A stretch of DNA of 64,000 nucleotides from Balneolaceae bacterium (GTDB lineage Bacteria; Bacteroidota; Rhodothermia; Balneolales; Balneolaceae). The stretch lies in NCBI GenBank assembly GCA_006969905.1, contig CP030887.1:2028001-2092000 (forward strand), given 5' to 3'. Shown in pieces: positions 36,800-44,907 of this stretch (the stretch's first letter is position 1; every line of letters begins with the position of its first letter). The translations under genes were made by a program, and so were the position numbers. The notes below the pieces were generated by a model. That model saw only the letters and a program-made list of their open reading frames with translations, ran no database searches and was not told where the DNA came from.

Positions 36800-37912
36800 A
36801 TGGTTGATATAACCAATACCGATGAACACCTTTATGAACTGGTAGCAAATGATCTTAAGAAAAAGATCAGAGACAGCTATTTTGGCTCAAATGGTAAAAT
36901 ACCAAATTACCTGCAGCTCACCGAGATGTATGATGTGAGTATGTCTACCATCAAAAAGGCAATGCGGATTCTTAACGATGAAGAAGTATTGATAAGCAGG
37001 GTAGGTAAAGGAACTTTTGCAAACAAGAAGTTTCTATCAGATGAAAGCACTACTGCTATATATCCAAAAACCGGGAAAATAGGTTTGATGATAAGGGATA
37101 TTCAAGGCCCATATTTTTCCGGTATATATAAAGCGCTTGCCGATAGTGCTGATGTAAATCGGAAACAACTTATGCTCACGGTTTCAAGAGATTTTCATCA
37201 ACAGGAAGAATCATTGCTGACGATGATGCTGGCTCATGAAGTAGATGGTCTGCTTCTGACTACTCGTAGAAAATCGATATTTGGCACTAAGATCTATGAG
37301 TCATTATATGAAAGTAAAATACCTACGGTACTACTGCATGATGTATATGACTCAAAATTACCTATTGTTGATGTGAATAATTATACAGGAGGGAAACTGG
37401 CTGCCGAGCAATTGATCAAATCGGTGAAAAAAAACTTCTGTGTAATAGTGGGAGAAAATGGTTTCCGGGCAGACGATATGAGGCTGGAAGGTTTTATTGA
37501 AACGCTTAAAGCCGCAGGTATTAATGTGGAAGAAAGATGCCATGTTTTCAGATACTCTTTTGGAACAGAGAATACAGCTTTTGATGAGGGATATAAATTA
37601 GGGATGTCCCTGGCCATTAAGAACCTGAATATTGACGGTATTTTTCTTTTTAATGATTTGATTGCTATGGGCTTTCAAAAAGCAATGTTGGAAAGAGGAT
37701 TAAGAATTCCGGAAGATATAGCTATCATTGGTTTTGATAACATCGAACGTTGTACAGAAGCAAGAATCCCATTAACTACTATCGAAGTTCCTCGTTACGA
37801 ACTAGGTGTTCAGGCATATGACTTGCTTCAGAATATGATTACACATGGTTTTGATGAAAAGAGCCCTCGGACTCTACTTGATCCTAAACTTATTATAAGG
37901 GAGTCGGCTTAA
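36800..37912 (+). CDS. GntR/LacI hybrid transcriptional regulator
   Basis: A 370-residue cytoplasmic regulator. Residues 6-78 form a GntR-type winged helix (DLKKKIRDSYFGSNGKIPNY, then LTEMYDVSMSTIKKAMRIL, ending VGKGTFAN). Residues 93-370 form a LacI-type periplasmic-binding-protein-like sensor (GKIGLMIRDIQGPYFSGIY, VDGLLLTT, IAIIGFDNIE). The arrangement is that of AraR-type regulators, which release DNA on binding a sugar. It lies between the PorV-like gene and two GHL10 genes, and its stop overlaps the next ATG (TAATG). It probably controls this operon, in response to a sugar released by it. The operator is not identified with confidence. Confidence 0.9.
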   Translation: MVDITNTDEHLYELVANDLKKKIRDSYFGSNGKIPNYLQLTEMYDVSMSTIKKAMRILNDEEVLISRVGKGTFANKKFLSDESTTAIYPKTGKIGLMIRDIQGPYFSGIYKALADSADVNRKQLMLTVSRDFHQQEESLLTMMLAHEVDGLLLTTRRKSIFGTKIYESLYESKIPTVLLHDVYDSKLPIVDVNNYTGGKLAAEQLIKSVKKNFCVIVGENGFRADDMRLEGFIETLKAAGINVEERCHVFRYSFGTENTAFDEGYKLGMSLAIKNLNIDGIFLFNDLIAMGFQKAMLERGLRIPEDIAIIGFDNIERCTEARIPLTTIEVPRYELGVQAYDLLQNMITHGFDEKSPRTLLDPKLIIRESA

Positions 37913-39060
37913 TGGCAATCAAAACTTCATTCCTTTTTTCAATTCTATTGCTAATAAGCTGTACTTCAACTCAAAAAAAGGAACCGATAATAGGGGTATG
38001 GGTTACCAATATTGACAGTGAGGTAATGTTTAGTAAAGAAGCTATAGAAGAAGGGGTTAAGAAACTACATAATTACGGCTTTAATACTCTGTATCCGGTT
38101 GTTTGGAATGATGGCTATACATTACATCCCAGCGAAGTGATGGCCACGTACTTTGGAGAAGAATTCCGCCAGGATACATTATTCAAAAAGAAAAGCCTTG
38201 ATCCTTTGCAAGTCATGATAGAAGAAGCAAGAAAGTATGATATGACTGTTATCCCCTGGTTCGAATTTGGATTTTCAAGTTCCTACAATCAGGAAGGCGG
38301 GCATATTTTAGCTGCCAAACCCGAGTGGTCAGGAATAGATGCGGATGGCAATATGCTCAGGAAAAATGGTTTTGAATGGATGAATGCTATAAACCCTGAA
38401 GTACAGGACTTTTTGACAGCTTTGATTATGGAAGTAGTTAAAAAGTATGATATAGATGGCATTCAGGGGGATGATCGTTTACCCGCTATGCCGTCAGAAG
38501 GTGGTTACAGTAGTTTTACTAGGGCATTATATACATCGGAAACCGGAAATGAAGTACCATCTGATTCAAGAGAAGAAACTTTTTTGAATTGGAAATCAGA
38601 TAAGCTCACGGAATATGGTAAAGACTTATATGATGCAGTAAAAGCCCATGACGAGTCACTTATAGTTTCTTATGCTCCGAGTATATACCCGTGGTCAAAA
38701 GAAGAATACTTACAGGATTGGCCAGCCTGGATTGAGGCAGGTGCAATGGATCAATTGGTACCTCAAGCTTATAGATGGGATATTGATCGTTATAAAGAAA
38801 CTATTGATATCATGATCGAGAACTATCAAAGTTCTCCAGGTTTTGAGAAAGTTGAGATAGCTCCCGGAATTATTATTAAAGCAGGAAACCGGTTCAATGA
38901 TTTTAGTTACGTGAAAGAAGCTGTTGAACATAACCGAAAGCGAGGACTTGAAGGAGAAATCTATTTCTTTTACGAAGGGCTTTTTGAGCAAAATAACAAC
39001 CTCGCAGACTCGCTATTCAAGTACTACTACAATCCTGATCTTAAAAAAAGCAAACCATGA
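37912..39060 (+). CDS. GHL10-family glycoside hydrolase lipoprotein
   Basis: A 382-residue protein with lipobox LISC (Cys17), so it is lipid-anchored. The rest is a single GHL10 catalytic domain: IIGVWVTNIDSEVM, KKLHNYGFNTLYPVVWN, MTVIPWFEFGFSS and YDIDGIQGDDRLPA near residue 180, plus LVPQAYRWDI. It belongs to the same subgroup as the next gene (39057-41015), which has the same catalytic domain but a T9SS tag. Its start overlaps the regulator stop by one base and its stop overlaps the next start (ATGA). Predicted to cleave a glycan near the cell envelope; peptidoglycan-derived glycan is suggested by DigH. Confidence 0.88.
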   Translation: MAIKTSFLFSILLLISCTSTQKKEPIIGVWVTNIDSEVMFSKEAIEEGVKKLHNYGFNTLYPVVWNDGYTLHPSEVMATYFGEEFRQDTLFKKKSLDPLQVMIEEARKYDMTVIPWFEFGFSSSYNQEGGHILAAKPEWSGIDADGNMLRKNGFEWMNAINPEVQDFLTALIMEVVKKYDIDGIQGDDRLPAMPSEGGYSSFTRALYTSETGNEVPSDSREETFLNWKSDKLTEYGKDLYDAVKAHDESLIVSYAPSIYPWSKEEYLQDWPAWIEAGAMDQLVPQAYRWDIDRYKETIDIMIENYQSSPGFEKVEIAPGIIIKAGNRFNDFSYVKEAVEHNRKRGLEGEIYFFYEGLFEQNNNLADSLFKYYYNPDLKKSKP

Positions 39061-41015
39061 TCAAATTAAGAGATTTATTTTCTAATAAGCGCTTAGTACT
39101 CACAGTGTGTGTCGCTTTGTTTTTAACATTGAGCGGCAATGCTCAAAATAATGAGTATGTAGAAGAACTTAGAGGAGTATGGATTACTAATGTTGACAGC
39201 GATGTTCTTTTCACAAAAGAATCTATTGCAGAAGCGATGGACTACTTAGCAGATCGGGGCTTTAATGTAATCTATCCTGTAGTATGGAATAAAGGATTTA
39301 CCTTACACCCAAGCGATGTTGCAGAAAATGCTTTTGGTAAACGACAGGATACTTTTTTTGAGGGACAGGGAAGGGATCCGCTGGCTGAGATCATAGTCGA
39401 AGCTCATAGAAGAGGCCTTGAAGTAATTCCATGGTTTGAGTATGGTTTTGCAAGTGTTTTCGGAGATCCCACGGGAGGTCATATCATCCAGGCTAATCCC
39501 CACTGGGCGGCAAGAGATGTTGATAGTAACCTGGTAGTACAAAATAACTTCTACTGGATGAATGCTATTCACCCGGAAGTTCAACAGTTTATGATAGATT
39601 TAATACAGGAAGTAATAGATAACTATGATATTGATGGTATCCAGGGAGACGATCGGTTGCCGGCAATGTCGTCAAAGGGTGGATACAGCGATTACACTAA
39701 ACAGCTTTACCGGGATGAACATGACGGGGCAGAACCCCCTGCCCAGTTTGACCAGGTAGACTTTTTGCAATGGAAAGCAGACAAGCTTACCAATTTTGCT
39801 GGAAGATTATACCGCCAGGTTAAGGAAACCGATAGTACTCTTATAGTTTCATTTTCCCCGTCTATCTACAACTTTAGCCTTGTGAATTACTTGCAAGACT
39901 GGCCTAATTGGATTGATTCAGGCTATGTGGATATTGTTCACCCACAGGCTTACAGGTATGATATAGGCGGATATAAGCAGATCATTAGAAATATGTTTGG
40001 ACAACAGCCGATATCTTCTGCCGGTTATTTGTTTAGGGAAAGCAGACCACTGGTCTTCCCCGGGGTTTTAATAAAAGCCGGTTCTACATTTAATGATGAC
40101 GATTATGTTCTTGAGGCTATCGACTTCAATCGTTCTTATGACTTAAAGGGAGAGGTTTATTTCTTCTATGAGGGTCTGGATGAAAAGAACAATAACCTGG
40201 CCGATACTCTTTTCAAATACAAATATGGTTTTCCAGCGCTTCCTCCTCATAGAAACGGAAAGATTAGAAGGCCTGAGGCACTCATGACCAATGAAACCGA
40301 TGCTGAGGTTGTGGTTTCAGGGGATTGGACTTTAGAGGGTACACCTGCTGGTTTCGTAGGGCAATCGTTAGTGGCAAATGCAGGTACAAACTCTAAATTG
40401 GAATACTATTTTACCATACCAAATGATGCATGGTATAGGGTATATACATGGATTCCGGACGGAGGGGGTAATGCAACAAATAGTGCTAATTATAAAGTCT
40501 TTGGTAAGTCAGATACAACTGAGACTGTAATTAACCAACAGCCTGCCACATCTAGAGGATGGATAGAAATTGGAAATGTATTCCTTGAAAAAGGAACTAA
40601 AGCAGTAGTTGAAGTAGATGCAGCTTTAGTTACTGACAACAAACCAACATACGCAGATGCTGTAATGCTCATCCTGGATAGGAAGAAATCCCCTGAAGTG
40701 GGTATCAACGCAATTATAGTTTCGAATGCAGAAGAGCCTGCTATACCCGAAGGATTTAGTTTAGATCAGAATTATCCGAATCCCTTTAACCCTACCACAG
40801 AGATTAAGTTCAGTATTCCGAAAGCCGCTAAAGTCTCATTGGATATTTTTGATGTACTAGGGAGAAAAGTGACCTCTTTACTTACAGACAAGCGCCTTAC
40901 CCAGGGGCAGCACCAAGTTAGTTTTAATGCAAATGGGCTTGCCAGTGGCATGTACATTTACAGGCTCTCTGCCGGTGAAGTAACTATTTCAAAAAAAATG
41001 ATTTTAATTAAATAG
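39057..41015 (+). CDS. T9SS-exported GHL10-family glycoside hydrolase with golvesin-like domain
   Basis: A 652-residue protein with signal peptide ending SGNAQ near residue 30. The GHL10 domain occupies about 37-400 (LRGVWITNVDSDVLF, DYLADRGFNVIYPVVWN, LEVIPWFEYGFAS, YDIDGIQGDDRLPAM). A golvesin C-terminal-like domain follows at about 415-540 (VSGDWTLEGTPAGFVGQSL, YADAVMLIL). The T9SS sorting domain starts near 565 (DQNYPNPFNPTTE). It appears to be a tandem duplicate of the preceding lipoprotein, gaining extra domains and surface export. It is 8 bp before a sodium:solute symporter gene. Expected to work outside the cell, releasing sugar for the symporter or receptor. Confidence 0.9.
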   Translation: MIKLRDLFSNKRLVLTVCVALFLTLSGNAQNNEYVEELRGVWITNVDSDVLFTKESIAEAMDYLADRGFNVIYPVVWNKGFTLHPSDVAENAFGKRQDTFFEGQGRDPLAEIIVEAHRRGLEVIPWFEYGFASVFGDPTGGHIIQANPHWAARDVDSNLVVQNNFYWMNAIHPEVQQFMIDLIQEVIDNYDIDGIQGDDRLPAMSSKGGYSDYTKQLYRDEHDGAEPPAQFDQVDFLQWKADKLTNFAGRLYRQVKETDSTLIVSFSPSIYNFSLVNYLQDWPNWIDSGYVDIVHPQAYRYDIGGYKQIIRNMFGQQPISSAGYLFRESRPLVFPGVLIKAGSTFNDDDYVLEAIDFNRSYDLKGEVYFFYEGLDEKNNNLADTLFKYKYGFPALPPHRNGKIRRPEALMTNETDAEVVVSGDWTLEGTPAGFVGQSLVANAGTNSKLEYYFTIPNDAWYRVYTWIPDGGGNATNSANYKVFGKSDTTETVINQQPATSRGWIEIGNVFLEKGTKAVVEVDAALVTDNKPTYADAVMLILDRKKSPEVGINAIIVSNAEEPAIPEGFSLDQNYPNPFNPTTEIKFSIPKAAKVSLDIFDVLGRKVTSLLTDKRLTQGQHQVSFNANGLASGMYIYRLSAGEVTISKKMILIK

Positions 41016-41023
41016 CTGCCACA

Positions 41024-42811
41024 ATGGTAATTATCGATTATGCCATAATTGTAACTTATTTATTAGTACTGATCGGGATCGGTATTTACCTTCAAAAAAA
41101 AGCATCAAGGAGCACAGAGAGTTTTTTCCTGGGGGATAAAAATATGCCATGGTGGGCATTAGGCGCTTCCGGGATGGCTTCTAACCTGGATGTATCTGGT
41201 ACAATGATTATCGCCGCGCTTATTTATGCTATGGGTGTGCAGGGTTTTTTCATTGAAATCCGGGGAGGTGTCGTACTTATTCTTGCTTTCTTCATGATTT
41301 TTATGGGGAAATGGAATCGCCGCGCTAATGTAATGACAACGGCAGAATGGATGGAGTTCAGGTTTGGTAAAGGTAAACAAGGCGAGGCAGCACGAATTTT
41401 GGCTGCAATTGCGCAGCTTACATTTGCTATTTGGGCAATCAGCTATTTTATACAGGGAGCAGGGATTTTTCTTTCTGAATTATTAGGAATTTCTCCGGAT
41501 TTAGCTGCTATTATTATGATTACTCTTTGCGCATTTTATGCGGCATTGAGTGGGTTATATGGAGTTGTCTATACCGAAGTTTTTCAAGGGGTATTGATAC
41601 TGGTTGTGATTGTGTATGTAGTAATTCATGTTATGATGAATATTACACTACCGGAAGAATTTATAGTATCCGTTCCGGTGGGGGATGGTACCTTCACCCA
41701 AATAAAACAAAACTTATCCGATTGGACCAGCTTTCTTCCTAAATGGGAGATGAATATGCCTGGTGAATATGCCCAGTATAACCTCATTGGTATTGCAACT
41801 ATGATGTATATCCTTCGATCTACCATTGATGGGATGAGTGGTTCCGGTGGGTATATGATCCAGCGTTTTTATGCGGCAAAAGATGAACGAGAAGTAGGTT
41901 TATTATCTGTATTCTGGATTTTCTTACTTTCTTTCAGGTGGCCCTTTATTATGAGTATCGCCATTTTAGGGGTTAGCTATTCGCAGTTGGGCAATGTAAT
42001 TGATAACCCGGAAACAGTACTCCCGAAAGTGCTGATTGAACTATTCCCTGCAGGTATTAAAGGATTGCTCATTGCCGGTTTACTTGCAGCGGCAATGTCT
42101 ACTTATGTGGCTATTGTAAACTCAGGGGCTGCTTATTGGGTTAACGATTTGTATCAACGTTTTATAAACCCCAAGGCAAGTAACAAAAAGCTGATCTGGC
42201 ATAGTAGGATATCTTCTATAGCTATTGTAATTCTTGGGTTGATGTCGACCTATCTTTTCAAAAGCCTGAATGATGTTTGGGGATTTCTCACAATGGGGTT
42301 TGGTGTAGGTTTAATTGTCCCACAATTTATTCGATGGTATTGGTGGCGATTTAACGGGTATGGCTATGCCGGGGGAACTGTTGTTGGAATGACAGCTGCT
42401 ATAGTTATTCGTTTTGTTTTTGATGGTTTCACCGAAATGGAGACTTTCTATCTAACAGCCGCTATTACTTTCTTCGCTTGTATTTTTATTTCGCTAATGT
42501 TTCCACCTACCAATGACCAGACGTTAGACGAATTTTACGAAACCACAAAGCCTTTCGGGTTTTGGAAGCCGGTTAAGGAAAGAATTGATGTAATCAATGT
42601 AGAAAAGATTGATACTGAAAACCGAAGAGATATATGGTCAACAGTAGTGGCAGTACCGTGGATGCTCTTCATGGGGATTACACCTATGTTGATGGTTACA
42701 AAACAGTGGAACTATTTCTTCTATGCTTGTGGAATTTTGCTTGTGCTTTCCACTTTCCTTTATTTCAATTGGTATAAACATCTTTCCACTGTAAGAACTG
42801 AAAGTGAATAA
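41024..42811 (+). CDS. Sodium:solute symporter (SSS family)
   Basis: A 595-residue inner-membrane protein with about 14 hydrophobic segments. The N-terminus has the SSS pattern YLLVLIGIGIYLQKKAS, SFFLGDKNMPWWALGASGMA and the later GLLIAGLLAAAMSTYVAIVNSGAAYWVNDLY near residues 345-375. SSS carriers couple Na+ to uptake of sugars, sialic acid, amino acids or vitamins. Following two extracytoplasmic glycosidases and a sugar-type regulator, an amino sugar or sugar is the likely cargo. No cytoplasmic sensor domain is fused. The gene is co-directional with the operon, and the next gene starts 28 bp after its stop. Confidence 0.92.
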   Translation: MVIIDYAIIVTYLLVLIGIGIYLQKKASRSTESFFLGDKNMPWWALGASGMASNLDVSGTMIIAALIYAMGVQGFFIEIRGGVVLILAFFMIFMGKWNRRANVMTTAEWMEFRFGKGKQGEAARILAAIAQLTFAIWAISYFIQGAGIFLSELLGISPDLAAIIMITLCAFYAALSGLYGVVYTEVFQGVLILVVIVYVVIHVMMNITLPEEFIVSVPVGDGTFTQIKQNLSDWTSFLPKWEMNMPGEYAQYNLIGIATMMYILRSTIDGMSGSGGYMIQRFYAAKDEREVGLLSVFWIFLLSFRWPFIMSIAILGVSYSQLGNVIDNPETVLPKVLIELFPAGIKGLLIAGLLAAAMSTYVAIVNSGAAYWVNDLYQRFINPKASNKKLIWHSRISSIAIVILGLMSTYLFKSLNDVWGFLTMGFGVGLIVPQFIRWYWWRFNGYGYAGGTVVGMTAAIVIRFVFDGFTEMETFYLTAAITFFACIFISLMFPPTNDQTLDEFYETTKPFGFWKPVKERIDVINVEKIDTENRRDIWSTVVAVPWMLFMGITPMLMVTKQWNYFFYACGILLVLSTFLYFNWYKHLSTVRTESE

Positions 42812-42839
42812 TATTTTTAGCGTTAGGGAGGAATTCAAT

Positions 42840-44894
42840 ATGAATACCAACAAAATAGTTAAAGCTACATTTCTGTTTGTACTTTTTTTTGCGTTTCTAA
42901 ACCCGATAAAAGCACAAACTTTTCTGAATTATTTTAGTGAGGCTGATATACCTCAGTACTGGACAATTCCTTATGCTTACGATGATGAGGGTTCAGCTCT
43001 TCATTTTCAGTTTCCTGATGAAAACTATGATTTTACAACCTTTCTGGGAATGCGGTTCACCCCAGAAGAAGATGGAAGATTACAGACCATACACGTTTTT
43101 GTCTCTGATCTTTTAGGCTCTGAACCTGATTCAGTTGAGAACTTCAGCAAAGGTGAAGCAACTACGGAGTGGACGTTTCCATTTACTTATTCAGGTAACA
43201 AGTATTTGTCTTATGCTCAGCGTTTTACAGCCCCGTACACAGGGTTTCTGGAAGAAATTTCTTTTGACATAGAAAAGCTTGGATCAGATGATGGATTCAA
43301 TGATTCTTTAGAAATTGGGTTTTACAGGAAAGAACTAAATAAAACTACAGAGGTGGCGTACTGGAATCCGGGAGTTGTTTGGTTATTTGGCGTTCCGAAT
43401 AATAGTGGTACTGTAACAGGTTACGGCACACGTCTAACGACTCCTGTATCAAGCTCAGATTCATTAAAACTTCTGGGGGTTGATGTCTTTGTGTTCAATA
43501 TCAATGATGACCGGTTTTTTACCGGTTTTGATACTCCTCCAAATGATACATTACTGGTAAACTTTCACACCGTTCAACCTTCCGATAGTTTACCGGATCA
43601 GATTTTGTATTCAACAAAAATTCCTTTTTCGAATTTAATTCAAGGCTCTACCAATCGTATAAATATTGAAAATGAAGTTTTGTTTTTTGACTCAGGAGAA
43701 GATGTTTTTGTAACTCTGGAGGTACTTGTAAATGGAAATCAGGATCACATTGGTCTTACCAGCGGAGCATCTTTTAGTACCCCCATAAACAGAAGCGCGG
43801 TAAGAGAAGATGGTAACTGGATTTATATATCTGAATCTAATGCATGGGGTGGCGGTAGTGCTAATGGAGCCGAAATTCAGATATCGGGAATCTTCGATGA
43901 TCCCAATCCTCAGACACCAGACTTGGAAGAGCCATTAGCTGAACCTGTTCGAATTAACCTTTCAAATATTGCAAACGGGTCGGTCAATATCCCAATTAAT
44001 GATTTGAGACTTTTCCAAAATGAAGATGTCTGGGTCACCATTTCTACCGAAGTAATAGGAGCTCCTGATACAGTTGTAATCTTCAGTGACGTTCCATCAT
44101 TAGAGAATAATGGAGACAGGTCTGTGGCACTTATTGAGGATGAAGAAGATCAAAAATGGATTTATTTAAATAATACATCCGGCTTTGCAGGAAATAATTA
44201 TAATTTTGCGATTGCAGCTAAATTTACCCGCGAAACAAATGACCGTCTTAAAGTACAAATTTACTCAAACAATACTGATTCTTTGCCCGATCAACTTTTA
44301 AACGAAATAGAAGTACCCTTTACAACATTGGAGGAAAACACCAATAACCAGATTGATGTCAGCAACTGGTTACTTGATTTAACAGCAGAAGAAGATGTTC
44401 ATTTGGTGTTTTCAACCAGCCAGATAGGTAAAACAGATGGAATAGTGTTTGTTTCGGATGCAGGCTCTTCTTCAAGCAGTACAAAACGGGCAACTTTTAA
44501 AACATCAAAATTTGATACGTGGAAGTTTATGAGTGATGATGAGATTTCTGGTTTTACAGATATCAATTTTGACTGGTCACTGGAATTGCAATTGTCCACT
44601 TCTAATGAAAGGGTTAATGAAATACCCAAAGATTTTGCTTTACAATCGGTATATCCAAATCCTTTTAACCCCTCAACAACTATAGAATTCAGCAATCCCA
44701 TCGTTCAAAGAGTGCAATTAGATGTTTTTGACATTCTTGGCAGAAAAGTAGCAGCACTTATTAACAATGAAAGAATGAATCCAGGAAAACATACTTTTCT
44801 CTGGAATGCATCTAACCTGGGAAGTGGCGTTTACTATATTCGTCTCACCAACGGGAGAGAAATCTCTACTTATAAAGTATCATTAATAAAATAG
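42840..44894 (+). CDS. T9SS-exported large protein of unknown function
   Basis: The start at 42840 is set by a strong site GGGAGGAATT; the longer frame from 42804 would overlap the symporter. Product 684 residues, with signal peptide ending PIKAQ at about residue 26. The middle consists of repeated beta-rich stretches with DSLPDQ, for example at LPDQILYSTKIPFSNL and LPDQLLNEIEVPFTTL, suggesting at least two copies of one unit, about 245-395 and 450-600. A T9SS sorting domain starts near 603 (VYPNPFNPSTT). I do not recognise a catalytic motif. Binding to a glycan or cell-wall surface would fit the locus. Confidence 0.82.
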   Translation: MNTNKIVKATFLFVLFFAFLNPIKAQTFLNYFSEADIPQYWTIPYAYDDEGSALHFQFPDENYDFTTFLGMRFTPEEDGRLQTIHVFVSDLLGSEPDSVENFSKGEATTEWTFPFTYSGNKYLSYAQRFTAPYTGFLEEISFDIEKLGSDDGFNDSLEIGFYRKELNKTTEVAYWNPGVVWLFGVPNNSGTVTGYGTRLTTPVSSSDSLKLLGVDVFVFNINDDRFFTGFDTPPNDTLLVNFHTVQPSDSLPDQILYSTKIPFSNLIQGSTNRINIENEVLFFDSGEDVFVTLEVLVNGNQDHIGLTSGASFSTPINRSAVREDGNWIYISESNAWGGGSANGAEIQISGIFDDPNPQTPDLEEPLAEPVRINLSNIANGSVNIPINDLRLFQNEDVWVTISTEVIGAPDTVVIFSDVPSLENNGDRSVALIEDEEDQKWIYLNNTSGFAGNNYNFAIAAKFTRETNDRLKVQIYSNNTDSLPDQLLNEIEVPFTTLEENTNNQIDVSNWLLDLTAEEDVHLVFSTSQIGKTDGIVFVSDAGSSSSSTKRATFKTSKFDTWKFMSDDEISGFTDINFDWSLELQLSTSNERVNEIPKDFALQSVYPNPFNPSTTIEFSNPIVQRVQLDVFDILGRKVAALINNERMNPGKHTFLWNASNLGSGVYYIRLTNGREISTYKVSLIK

Positions 44895-44907
44895 AGATTT
44901 TTTTTGT

